The notes under the pieces were generated by a model. It ran no database searches and was not told the origin of the DNA. It was given only the letters and a program-made list of their open reading frames with translations. The position numbers were made by a program, and so were the translations under genes. Of a stretch of DNA of 64,000 nucleotides, positions 10,201-24,300 are shown piece by piece. Each line of letters starts with the position of its first letter. Position 1 is the stretch's first letter. The DNA comes from Cololabis saira (Eukaryota > Chordata > Actinopteri > Beloniformes > Belonidae), in assembly GCF_033807715.1 (NCBI RefSeq), contig NC_084587.1, forward strand, positions 10,878,863 to 10,942,862. The letters run 5' to 3'.

Positions 10201-13200
10201 ATTTTCTTGTATTTTACCTGTTTTATATTCTATATAAAAGACTCTCGTTCCGTCTTGGAAGTAAAGCCTGAATTATGGTCCCGCGTTAAATCGACGCAGA
10301 GCCTACGGCGTAGGGTACGCGGCGATGCGCGCCGTACGGTGTGCGTCGCCGCGTACCCTACGCCGTAGGCGTTTATGGTTCCGCGTTGGTGTAACACGGA
10401 ACCATAAATCAGCCTTAACTGGAAGTTACACGTGTCATTTGTTGATGTTTTTCCAGGATTCTGATTGGCTGGCATGACGTTAACAGCGTTTTCATGCGGG
10501 TCCGTGTAAACGAGGATATTTTTGAAAACGTAGAGGGGAAAATATCAGTTTTTGTAAATACCCGGCTACGTGTAAATGCGGCCTAAGCTTCCATCACCGG
10601 CCGATTTTGAATGCAGATCATAAACGTAAATGCATTTACGACTTTGCTTGAGTGCGATAGCCACTCGTAACGTCATCACATCGTTACATTAAGCTTCTGC
10701 TTATTTACTGGGCTCAGAGAATCAGCACAATGGCACATAAAATATAACAGCAATGGCTCTTTGGGAGTTGTTCCGGACACTGTCATATTTTTGATTTCTG
10801 GATCATGCTGCATATTCTTAAATGACGTGAGGAACTGTCGCTTCGATACGTCACGCAAACGTTGCATAGGCTATGCGTCCTCGCCCAAGTACCGGCACAG
10901 GAATTGTGCTGTGCTTGAGAACCAAATGGAAAACTCACACTGGCCTAACAAACCAGACTTTGGTATGTGGGGATTTCATAGTAATAGTTTTATCTTCAAA
11001 ACACGTGTGACTGATTTGACAGTTGCTGATAAGAACACGAATCTTGACATCTTGCATTTTGATATGACTTGGCTGTACATCCAAACACATGATTGCGTTA
11101 CTGAAAAATAAATAAATAAATAAATAAATAAATAAAAACAGTTGTTTTCAACTTGCTATAAACAAATGCATTTAGTTCATCCAAGAAAAAAGGTAACAAT
11201 TAAAATGTGGTAACAATTGAAGCAACACCTTAAAGTATAACCAGAACCATTTTATATATGAAATACCGTATTTTCTGGACTATAAGCCGCTACTTTTTTC
11301 ATAGGTTTTCAACCATGCGGCTTATACAAAGCCGCATGGTTGCGGTGCAGCTATTCTGTGGATTTTAACAAAATAAATGCAAAGAAGAATACGCTACTTC
11401 TTCTTTAGCAGATAGAAGAAGGTAGAAGCAGATTTCAAACAGATATAAATAAATACCAGTTATTTTCTCTTGGTTCTGTCCCGTTTTAATCAGCAAAGTT
11501 GCTGCCGTGTTAAAAGACACTGTTAGGAAAGGATCTATTTAGGTTCATACGTACATCATTTACAGTTCAACATCCTTCTGTACATGTAGTAAATATCTAA
11601 TCTAACAACATAAATATCTGCGGCTTGCATATCTTATTTTTTTTTTAAATAGAGCGGATGCGGCTTGTATGCAGGTGCGGCTTATAGTCCAGAAAATACG
11701 GTATATATTTTGTATAACATTTCCCTTTTTTTAAGTACACTAAAATTCATTTTAGTTGAAGTGCATGTTCAAGGATTTTCTTTTTTTTTTAATTGAATTT
11801 TACCTCAATACTTTCCACAAATAATTCCTTTGCTAGAACAGCATGCACTCAAGTCCAGACAACTTTCATTAAAGAGATAGAAGTGGGATCAGTGGAGTGA
11901 ACAGTGAGAAGCAATGAGAGTATTATTATGTTAAAAATAAATGTGCTGCTTAAGGTCTCCTCCCATCCGCTTTCTGACTTTGCAACGCGGGCAGAGTCAG
12001 GGACGTCTAAACATTGAGGTCTTGACGTCCTGTTGGAAAGCAGCCTGGACCTTCTGACATCGTCAGTCAGTCTGCCTTCTGGAGGTCACAGATAACAAAG
12101 CTATCTGTCAGCAGGGACGCTGAAGACACGTCCCTTCCTACTCCTAGCAGGCTGCATGTTAACCCTTGTGCTGTCTTTGGGTCAAAATGACCCAATTCTT
12201 CTATCCTTCTTTCCTCCTGCCATGCTCTCTCCTTCCTTCTTCCTTTCCTCTTTTCCTCCTTTTTTACCCTCCTTTTTTCCTTTTTCCTCCTACCTCCCTT
12301 CCGTCATTCGTTCCTTTATTACCCTCTTTGCTTTTCCTTCCTTCTTTCCTTTCTTTCTCCCTTCCTTCCATCTTTTCTCCCTTCCTTACTCCCTTTCCTA
12401 CTTCCTTCCTTCTTTTCTCCTTTCTTCCTTACTTCCTTCTTTCCTTCCTTCCTTCTTTTCTCCCTTCCTTCCTTCTTTCCTGCCTTCCTTCCTTTTTTCC
12501 TCCCTTCTTTCCTTCTTTTCTCCATTCATTCATTCCTTCCTTCCTCCCTTCCTTCTTTTCTCCCTTCCTTCCTCCCTTCCATCTTTTCTCCCTTCCTTAC
12601 TCCCTTTCCTACTTCCTTCCTTCTTTTCTCCTTTCTTCCTTACTTCCTTCTTTCCTTCCTTCCTTCTTTTCTCCCTTCCTTCCTTCCTTTTTTCCTCCCT
12701 TCTTTCCTTATTTTCTCCATTCCTTCCTTCCTTCCTTCCTTCTTTTCTCCCTTCCTTACCCCCTTCCATCTTTTCTCCCTTCCTTACTCCCTTTCCTACT
12801 TCCTTCCTTCTTTTCTCCTTTCTTCCTTACTTCCTTCTTTCTTTCCATCCATCTTTTCTTCCTTCCTTACTTCCTTCTTTCCTCCCTTCCATCTTTTCTC
12901 CCTTCCTTACTCCCTTTCCTACTTCCTTCCTTCTTTTCTCCTTTCTTCCATCTTTTCTCCCTTCCTTCATTCCTTCTTTTCTCCCTTCACCCTCCCTTGA
13001 CCCAAAGACAGCACAAGGGTTAAAGCGTGTTGGAAAGTAGTCTACACTGTTTATAAAAAACAAACACAACTTAAAACTACATTAATTAGTTTTTTTGTGT
13101 TTTATCATAAAGGACTGGAAAAATCTACCGCTGGATCTTTGGTGCAGCAGGAAAAGGGCACGCCGCATTTCTCACGGCTCGGGTTGGTATCGGTGCAGTT

Positions 13201-16200
13201 GAAGTAGATATTCATATTCCAGTCGTCCGCTCCAAAAGCTCCACAGCACTCCCACTGCAGGGTTAAACAGACACAAAAAAAAAACCTCTAACATATGTCA
13301 ACAATCCCCCTGAAAATGAACGACCAATAGTGAAATCAGTCCAGAGGATGAAAAAACCCAGCGCTCACATATTCCTGAGTGAAGTCTATCAGGTTCTGCA
13401 GATCGATATCATCTCTGTAAGCCCGAATGTTGTTGTTAATGAAAAAGTTGAGCTGATCCTTGATCCAGTCTTTGAAGACAAAGGCCAGGACTCCTGCGGT
13501 CAGCTCCAGAAAGAAGATGATACCCAGGAAGACGGAAAACTGCAGGGTAGACGCATTCACGGGTCTATGACTTTAGCTGATGTTATTAGGAAAGCAGAGA
13601 AAAGAAAAGAATCTGGAAGCTTTTACGGGACGTACAAACTTGAGCAGGAAAGAGTTCTCGCGCAGCGCTCCGATGCAACCAGCAAAACCGAGGATGAACA
13701 TCACCCCGCCCACCACGAGGAAGAGCCAGACGGGGTCGAAGCCCCCCAGATCAGTGATGGATGAGATGTTGGAGAGAACACCCTGAAGAAGAAGCACAAG
13801 AATTTTGGAGCCAGTTAGACGTGTCACAGCATTTAACAAGAGGTAATATAGAACCTAATTTAAGGAGACTGTAGCTGTGTTCGAAATCATCCACTCGTTC
13901 ACTCACTCCCTACTCCCTACATAGTGTACACTACATAGTGCACTACATAGGGGATGACCAGAGGAGATTTCGGACACTACAACGTACATTTTTTTAACGT
14001 GTTTGCGTCAGTAAATGCGCCGGATGTTCCTGTGACGTAGCGGACGCGACATGCAACATGTAAACACTCCGAACAGCTCCGGGATCTGATACTTCTGTGT
14101 CAATAAATTGTTGAAAATGAATGGTGTAGAAGTGTGCTTTTGTCAACTACTGTTGTGTGTTCCAATCCTCAGCTATAACTGCTCACGACATTGCACGAGC
14201 TAAAACCTATTTAGCACGTGCGACCTACCGTTAGCATTAGCTACTGGCTGCTGGCATTTAACCGACGATTGCTTTGATACATCTAAGAAATATGATTCCT
14301 GTGGTTGTTTGGGTGCTTTTTGCACAACTCCTGCTTCTCAGGCACCGGCGGAGGCAAAGACAAAGGCTTCTTAGGGGTTTACAACCCAATTTGTTGATTC
14401 GCCAACGTCCCCCGCCTCCTGTTCAGCTGCCATTTTTTCTTCTTCTTTTTTCTTCTTCTCCTTCTTCTCCTCAGACAAAACATGACGCATTGCATTGTGG
14501 TATACGGGAGTAAAAAGTAGGGTACATGGGTTGTACACTAACTTTTGCGGTGCATTGTGGGTATTTTATAGTGAACGAGGTAGTGGACGAAATGTAGTGT
14601 AGAGAATTCGAACAGCACTACAAAATGGCGTGCACACTATGTAGTGCACTATATAGGGGATAGGGGGCGATTTCGAACACAGCCTGTGGCAGGGTGGAGA
14701 GGCTGACGGGCCACACCTGTGTCCCGTCAGCCTGAGTGGCTGCAGCTCCTCCACCCTGCCACAGAGACATATTCTAATTTCTTACTTTTTCTTTGCTTGA
14801 GAGAATATATGTATTCAGGTACTTGAAGTGACAACCAAATCTAAAACCGCCAACAAAACACAACCATGACTGCGTTTACATGCAGTCAATAACCCTTTTA
14901 AAACCCGAATATTGGCAATAACCCGAATTTTCACAGCCATGTAAACACCAGTAACCCCTTTAAATAACCCGAATTTGCTCATATTCAGGTTTTTAAAAAC
15001 CCGAATATGCAAGGAATGCAAGGAATCCTGGTCTTTTGAGTCCATGACGTACTTCTAAACATGGAGAAACGCAAGACCACGCCACACTTTTGGAGTGAGG
15101 AGGAGACTAATCATTTTATAAATGTAATGAAGGATATGAACATTTTGGCATTTGTAGACGGTAGAAAGTACCGGGATAGCCAGATTTAGAAGAAGGTGAG
15201 CGAAAAGTTGCGCGAAGCAGCATTTGTTTTGAATTTGTATACAGGAAGAAGAAGCGGAAATGACGGTAATTGCGTCATGATGTTCTCCGCGCGTCGCTGG
15301 TTTGATCGAGATATCCCGAATGATTAATTACCATGTAAACGGTATATTCCCAATGTTTTAGTAACCGGAATATTAGCAATAACCCGAATTTTGACTGCAT
15401 GTAAACGTAGTCCATGTTGATCAGTGAGCTGCTCAGATTTCCAGGGATCTGTGACATCACAGACTCCGATCAGGGTAGAATGCTCACTTTTATCTCACCT
15501 AAATTCATATCAGCTCAATCTCATATTCATAAAATAGTCTTCTTCTCCAAATACATGAAGCCTCATAAACTTCTGTCAGGATCGCGATGGAAAATTCCAC
15601 ATTCCTAGGACAAGGCTGAAAATAGCTTCAGATTTGTAAATTGTTATTCTTCAGAAGTATATACATGTCGCTATCGTCTTCACAAATCCCCATGAGCGAG
15701 TTGTGGTTTTGGCTCAGCTGTAGGGGGAGCTGTGCGGAAACGGTTTAGGTGATTGCAGCTGCAACAAGAGGACTTCATTCAGCTGATTACAGTGTCTTCT
15801 ATTTATATTTAAAGATTCTTTTTCCATCACAGATCTTGCTTTTGTTTTGCTACCAGGGAAAAGTATGGCGATCTCCTGTATACAGTATGTATGCCCTGCA
15901 AATTGTCTCCATTCTCTGGACTATGTATCATGGTGCCTTAAGGTTTGTCACTGATTGTAAAGGCCTCACTCACCTCTGCACCTTAAATGCTCGAGTTGAG
16001 TAGCCTTCTCTGGCATCACGCCGCTTTACACATTGCCATATTTTATATCTATATTCATATTTTATATTTATATTGGCAGCTTCCTACCGCACTTGTTCTT
16101 GTTTTAATGTCAATCCGGAGCCTTAGTCCTATTGCATTTTATCTGTGTTGCTGTGTGATTCCTGTGTGTTTTGTAATTTTTGCAACTTTTTATGCTGCTG

Positions 16201-18337
16201 TCTTGAAAACATTCCTCAGAGAGTTTGGTGTGTTTTTCAGCCATAATTAATCCTGCATCCCTGTGCGATAAAATATAATGGACGAAAATGCCTCCACACC
16301 AACTGGGCCTAATCAAGTAAGTGATTATAAAAGTCTTCATAACGCATGAGTGACATCGTTAATTGTACCATGTTTTATGTTGGGCTCAGATCGCATGTAA
16401 CAGTGCAGTGCAGCATCGCTTCTTCAAAATGTAGTTCCTTGTATGTTTTGTTGTTGAATCTAATTTTGCATTATTAATTTCTGCATTCGTTAAATGGAAA
16501 ATGGGAGGGCTGCTTTGTCGGGTGGGGCAAAGAGAAGGGTATATTTCTTTTTATCAAAGTCTGCAAAATAAGTAAATTCCCAAAATGTCGGAGTCTCCCT
16601 ATGATGGGTTGCTTCTGGTACTTTCAGGGAAATGCGTGACATACTTTTTGGGAACCGGTACCTAGGCAGCTTGAAAATCAGTAACAAACTGGCTTGATTT
16701 TCACGTTCAAAATTTGGAGATTTTTACTCTTTGCAACTTTTTTTTGTGCATGTGTAACTTTCAAGCACACAGACTTATGATTTTAGACTTGAACATGAAA
16801 CTGAGGAGCAGTTCCTATTATCTTTGATAAAGCACCTTAAATTCTATTGTTATTTTCCAGAAAGTAAATAACAAATAATAACTGCATTAAGATACAATGA
16901 AAACAGTCATTAGTTGCAATCTGATCCGTAGGACTAGGGTGCAATCAAGGACAAATACTAGTCACATGTTCCTCAGTGCAGATCAGGACACTGTTTACTC
17001 CGTCTGTGTCAGGACAGAGAGTACCACGATGAAAGAATCTGTGAAACGTATCACATCCATTCAGGATCCATTGTTCATGAGGGCGTTCCATAGGAAAACA
17101 CGACATTCCTTTGTAATTCAGTAAAGCCACTTTGGCATTCCATGCAGATGGAAGGGTATGAGTCAAAAAACAGTGTAAATGAACTGTTGATTATTTCCAG
17201 ATGTGAGAAAGTGAATGTATTTATACAATTATTTAATGTGGCTTCTAATTACACGCATGAAAAATACCCACCTTTTCATTCCATGCCCACAACCCGATGG
17301 CCAGGAACGCCACGCCAAGGAACTGGCGGAGACGGGACACAAAAGAGCAGAGTTATTTAGCTGTGACGGCAGCATGTAGCCACCAAGCACACAAGCACAC
17401 AGAGAAAACCTCAGACTAGAGTTTCCTGGCAGCAATCCCTCACTACATATTTCTCATCCTGGGCTGCAGAGTGAGGAAACTCCTACATTAGAAAGTATCA
17501 GCAGCCTGAACACGCTCTGACTGTATAATTTCTCCCCTACAGGGTGGAAATTTAAAGAGATCAAAAGCAGGGATCAGAGGAAGGGGCTGACATGGTATGG
17601 AGTGGTTATGGCTTAGTGATCAGAGTAGGTTGTCTCTAACTGGGAGGTCTGTGGATGGATTACAGCCGTGTTGAAGAGTCTTTGAGCAGGACAGTGAACT
17701 CTACTGCCTCCAGTGTGCTCTTTGGCGGGTGAGGGTCCAAGTTCTCGTATGATAATGGTACTGTGCATACTAGGACACAGCAGCCAAACTGTTGTAACTG
17801 TTTCAAAAGGGGACTCAAGACTTTTTTTGTTCACCAAGGCATTTGCCTAACCTTGCTGTGCATAGGTGACCATGTTCTGACTTTCTTTTTTTCTTGCAAT
17901 TTTAGTCCATCTTATTTTTGCTGCTTTTTTAACCTGTTTTTATTGTAGCACTTTGAGATTGTTTCAAATATAAAGTGCGTTATAAATAAAATGTATTATT
18001 ATTATTATTATTATAACTGTAAGATTTTAATAATTCCTATATCCATCCATCCATCCATCCATCCATCCATCCATCCATCCATCCATCCATCCATCCATCC
18101 ATCCATTAAATATATATACGCTTATTCCAACACATGGTCATGGGGAACTGTTGAAGGCTATCCCCGCCCACTACGGGCAAAAGGCTATTGGCAATGTATT
18201 ATTTATATATTACAGTTTAGTAATTAAGTCTTTTCATAAATCGCTAATTTTACATCTTATTTTTGCTGCTTTTTTAACCTGTTTTTATTGTAGCACTTTG
18301 AGATTGTTTCAAATATAAAGTGCGTTATAAATAAAAT

Positions 18338-18378
<41 letters not shown>

Positions 18379-21300
18379 ACTGTAAGATGTTAATAATTAC
18401 AATATCCATCCATCCATCCATCCATCCATTAAATATATATATACACTTATTCCAACACAGGGTCATGGGGAACTGTTGAAGGCTATCCCCGCCCACTACG
18501 GGCAAAAGGCTATTGGCAATGTATTAATTATATATTACAGTTTAGTAATTAAGTCTTTTCATAAATCGCTAATTTTACTTTGTTTCAGCTCCTTCATCGA
18601 ATAGCAGACAACTAATCTCATTTTTAGCCACTGAGCTTTGACAACTTGTGGCAAGCATTTCTCATGCTACAAATGAATAGAAAAACAAAACAATTAATTA
18701 AAGGGGACCTATTATGGCATCTAATACCCATTTTAAACAGGCATTGAATGTCTTAAAAACAAGCTTTTGATTGTTTTTGTTAAATAAATTAGAAATTCAG
18801 CCTCTGAGCCATGTCTTTATCATCCCAGTCTCTAACCTCATTCTCTATGCGGGATTCTGAGTGGGCGGGGCTATGATAATGAGGTTCTGTGCTGATTGGC
18901 TGCCTGAACGACGCGATACACCGCTATGAAAAAATGGCGGAAGCTCCGGCCGGCGGAGTTAGTTGTGGACGTGGTTTCACGCATCGGAGGCCAACCTATG
19001 TAAATCGCTCCCGTTGTTACGTAACACTGGATGGATCATCCGGGCGGCTGTACAGACACTGCAGAATTTGGTTGCTTTACTCCTTCTCTGAGTTGGCAGG
19101 GACCACTTTATATATGTTAAAGCAAGAAAATACGTGTTTTTCATAATAGGTCCCCCTTAAATCTAAGAGTGGACTGGCAACACCACCAGGGTGCTCTCAA
19201 GGCAGAAGGTTTAGACTCTGGCTCCTGGATGGAGTGATGGATGGAGTGATGGATGGATGGATGGATGGATGGATGGATGGATGGAACTGGGGGTGGTAGT
19301 CTAGTGGCTACAGAGGTGGCAGAATGGCAACCAAGATGAACGACCTTGGGCCCTTGAGCAAGGCCTTAACCCTAATTGCTCCATGGTGTGTGTCTCAGAT
19401 GTAAGTCACTTTGGATAAAAGTGTCTGATAAATGACAGTAGTATTAGTAACTGAGAAAAAAAAATTAAAGCTAACTGCTATCCTACAGGGGAAGGTTTGA
19501 TATACCAGACCAAACTACAGTGGTAAGAAAAAGTCTATCGTCATCCTTATAATCAAATCATTTAAGTTACAATAATAGACAAAAACAATGTGACTAAGAT
19601 GACAACACAGAAAAATATAAACAATTTCTTGTCTTTTTAATGAACATACCTATTCAACATTAACAGAAAAGTAAGAGAACCCATTGAATAATTAGTTCAA
19701 GCAAACTTCTCTTTAATTTAATCTGTTTGCAGGTTTGATTCAGAGGGACTTTAACTGATAAAGTCAGATATTTTAAGTTTGCTGTTTAGAGAAAGCATCT
19801 GCTGATGTGAACAATCCCTGGCAAACATTAAATCTCTGCAGACATATTATGAAGGCGTGCATAAGGACACAGTACCACAGTATTTTTTAAGTGCTTAGGA
19901 TCCACCACTCCACAGTTAGACCAATCATCTATAAAACTAGACAACTTAATGTGACTATTTTCGTGAGAAGTGGTCAGCAAGCCAAGAAAAGAACCCATAA
20001 GTAACAGCTAAAGGCTTAAAGACATCACGGGAACTGTCAAACATCTCATATTTGTTCACGACTATCATACACAAGTCACTGAACAGTAGGGCTGCACGAT
20101 TAATCGTTAAAAAATCGCGATCTCGATTCATGCTTGAACGCGATCTCATTTCCAAATGACGACGATTAAAAAAAAATAATAATTTTTTTTTTTTTTTTTT
20201 TTTTTTTTTACAGATGGCTGCATAAAAAAAGGACTAGGCCTATGTTCTAGGTTGTTGTAGTCCTGTCATGGTCAACTATCATGTTGTCATGTTTGTTATA
20301 TTTTGTTAATGATTGTGGATTACATTTGGAGAAACATCTACCTTTCTCATCACCTGACACATATTGCACATAAATATTGTTAAAATTGTTATTGTTAAAA
20401 TTATTTAAAGACAAGAGAGATGTTTATTGTTTATGTTCAATGTCAGCTGTTACAGCAAAAAGCAGCCAGAGGAATAATTTGTTGCCTCAGAACTACAGGA
20501 TCTGTTACAAGTCCCCTTTCTGAAAGGGTGTTCAACTCAGGGAGGAACAAATATTGTTCAAAATTGTTATTATTGTTTAAATTATTCAAAGGTTTGTGTA
20601 AAGAAGACAAGAGATGTTTATTGTTATTATATTTTTGTTCAGCTGTTGCAAAGTTAAAGTAATAAGTGCAATAAATTTTATATTGGAAAAAAATCGTGAG
20701 AGAATCGTGATCTCAATTCTAAGCAAAAAAATCGTGATTCTCATTTTGTCCAGAATCGTGCAGCCCTACTGAACAGGTTGGTTGTTTATGCCAGAACATC
20801 TTGGAAGAAGAAGCTGCTGCTCTCCCAAAAAAAACCTAATGTGTAACTACAGTTTGCAAATAAATAGATGAACAAACAAACACCATGGCAATTTGCAATA
20901 CTATTGGGAAATGTGTTTTATGTACTGATGAAACAAAAATGGATTGTTTGGCACAAATACTGAGCACTAAGAATAGTACAAAGATACTACTGCAACTGAA
21001 CATCAAAACAACATCATCGCACTGGGAGGTACGGTGTTGGGAGTATTATAATTTGGGCTTTTCTACCTCAGGGAGTGGGCCACTTTTCATCACGGAGGGG
21101 GAAATTAATTTGCAACTTTACCAAAATATCCTACAGAACCAACCCAACCTAAGTAAGTACTAACAATAACAAACAGGATAGCTAAACAAAAGATGAAGAT
21201 TTTGTCTTAATTAGCAAACCGGAAATCCCTGGATTCAAAACTTTGATAATATATAGATGCTGACTTTTAATGAAGACGGAATAAAGGAAGTTCAATAAGC

Positions 21301-24300
21301 TCCTCGTTTTTGGTGAAAGGTTTAGAGGTCACTGGCTGACTGAATGATTGGCTTTCCTCTTCAGAAACATTTGACACAACATATCCTTATCAGCCATTAG
21401 TGTTTGTTTCAGTGAAGACCTACTCGTAGAAGATATTGTGAGATTAGATGTGCCGTACACTACCACAAGGAGGAAATTATTCTTGGGGACAATTTCACAT
21501 GTACTGAATAAAAAGCTATTAATGGCAGAATTCAATTTAGTTGCTTGAGGGAAGGTGTCCTGGTTTATGGGCTCTTTCTAAAATAGTGGGCTGATTTAAG
21601 GGGAGAGTCCTAATGACATAATTAAAGTTTGCCACACACACAGCGACATAGTAAATGTCTCTGGTGGAAAAGACTTGTATGAAATTATGTGAATCAGAGC
21701 ATTCATTCAATTCATTCATCAACCATATACCTATACCTCTAAGTTGAGTCTCAGGCAGAACTAAGATTTGTTGCAGTTCCTCAGCTGGCCGCTAGAGCTT
21801 GGCTCCAAAAGCAAGTCAATCTCAATTAACTCACATGTTAAAATGTGCAACTTTAAAGCAGAAATAAACTTATTTACAGCCTGGTTCAAAAACCAAATTG
21901 TTTGATTGCACATCTATGACAACTCTGAAGGGGGTACTTTTTTTTGTACCGCATCAATATCATTGTTTGAAAGCAATACTTTATTTCTAATATGATTGAT
22001 AGATTGGGTCAATCAATGGTTAGTTATTATCCCTGCCTCATCCGTCCGTCATCTTGTCAAGCTTACCTTAGCAATCAACAGCTTACACTAACCCAGCCCC
22101 AGCTAACGCAGCAGTGATTTTTGATTCTGCAATCGTATCAACATGTGAAATGGGATATTTCAATGTAAACGTGCTATTTAGGCAGGAAACGGCTAAAGGA
22201 GATGTTGCCACAGCTAACTTTGATTGAAATATTGTGGCAGCTTTCAGTGGGGTTCCTGTGCAACATGGCTGCGCACAGTAGGCTACGACGAAAAAGAAGA
22301 TTACAAACAGCTCTTAAGAAACCAATGACTCTGCTAATGTTACCTCAAGTTATTTACAATCTAAATGTATTCACTCTATAGTGCAGGAGCATATCTACAA
22401 TCATGAAAACCGAGGCCTTCAATTCAGCTGACCCAATGTTTATTAATATTTTGTACATGGCATATTTGAAGGTGATCAAGTGATCTTTTTGTGTCTAAAA
22501 TTCATGTAAAATACCTTAGGACGAGATTTCCACATGGGCAGTTGCCATGGTAAAATTGTAAGCAGCACAGATAACTTGTCCACAGAGGCTTGACCTGAAA
22601 ACTCACCTTTTTAAGAAAGCTTATAGCTAAATATATTGTTTATATGCTCTGTTTTTAAATATATTTAAAAAAATGTTCATGTTTTATTTTTCTGCTCTGT
22701 AGCACTTTGAGATGACTAAATATAAAGTGAGTTATAAATAAAATGTATTATTATTATTATTATTATTATTATGATTATTATGATTATTATTATTGTCCAA
22801 TTGCCATCTTCATTTCTTTGTCTGACGACAACTGCAAGGATATCAAATGCTCATTTGAGGAAAACCTGGACATTTTCGTGTATTTAAATACATTCGTTAA
22901 CTAACAACAGCTTTCTAGCCTCGTTTCTAAACCCTCCTTTCAGCTGAATGTGCTGAAACACTTTTTTTTTCAAATGTAATGTGTAATAACCCCGTAATGC
23001 CTTCATCCCTCCCCAGCTGACCAGTGAAACAGCAGGTCACCAGATGGTGTTTCTAACTGGGGACTGCAGGCCTGCAGGAACACGCTGCTGTGTCCCACGC
23101 ATGAGGGGAGATGTTTGTTTTCCCCAGCAGATCAAGAGGCTTTTCAGCCGCATTTTGTAATAACGGTGCATTTCGTAATAAACGTCCAAAGTGTAATAAC
23201 TTTTTCATTTTATTTTGTAGTAAAGCCACATTTTGTAATAAACTGCTCCATTTTGTAATACATTTTGTTATTGCATTTTGAGAAGATTATTATAAAATGC
23301 ACTTGCAACTTTTTTATTTTCTAGGAAATGTAATAGCATGGTGCATTATGTAATAATACCTATCATTGTTGTTTGTTTAACAATGAATTTATACAAGAGT
23401 GACTTTTGTTGTTTTTTATGCAATTTCCCTTAGAGCTATGTAGCCCAATAAATCTATGTATAATACGCCAAATACAACTTTAGTTGCCTATTTGAAGTTT
23501 GGAATTATATAGGCCGATAACAAACAAATAAAATATGCTTTAGAATTGTTATTACATAATGCACCATGTTATTACATTTTCTAAAGAATAAAAAAGTTGC
23601 AAGTGCATTTTGTAATAATCTTCTCAAAATGTAATAACTTATTACATAATGCGGCAAGATTTATTACAAAATGCGTTGGGGTAGTTTATTACAAAATGCG
23701 GCAGTTTATTACAAAATTTTATTTTATTTTTTTATTACAAAATTTTATTTTATTCAAAATGCATTTTGTAATAAACTGCCCCATTTTGTAATACATTATG
23801 TTATTGCATTTTGAGAAGATTATTATAAAATGCATTTCTTTTTTTTATTTTCTAGGAAATGTAATAACATGGTGCATTATGTAATAATACCTATCATTGT
23901 TGTTTGTTTAACAATGAATTTACACAAGAGTGACTTTTGTTGTTTTTTATGCAATTTCCCTTAGAGCTATGTAGCCCAATAAATCTATATATAATACTCC
24001 AAATATAACTTTAGTTGCCTATTTGAAGTTTGGAATTATATAGGCCAATAACAAACAAATAAACTATCCTTTAGAATTGTTATTACATAATGCACCATGT
24101 TTTAACATTTTCTAGAGAATAAAAAAGTTGCAAGTGCATTTTGTAAGAATCTTCTCAAAATGTAATAACTTATTACATAATGCGGCAAAATGTATTACAA
24201 AATGCGTTGAGGTAGTTTATTACAAAATGCGGCAGTTTATTACAAAATGCGGCTTTATTACAAAATAAAATGACAAAGTTATTACATTTTGGACGTTTAT

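Noticed and set aside
12156..13040. Long open frames of about 290 codons on the plus strand, rich in Pro/Ser/Phe/Leu
   Set aside because: They translate a TTCC/TTCT repeat inside a transposon and occur in several frames at once. No codon bias or domain.
13330..13764. Plus-strand 144-codon frame
   Set aside because: Antisense shadow of tspan5 exons 3 and 4.
17991..18227. Ser/Ile/His/Pro repeat frame
   Set aside because: Translation of an (ATCC)n tract in a tandemly duplicated LINE tail.
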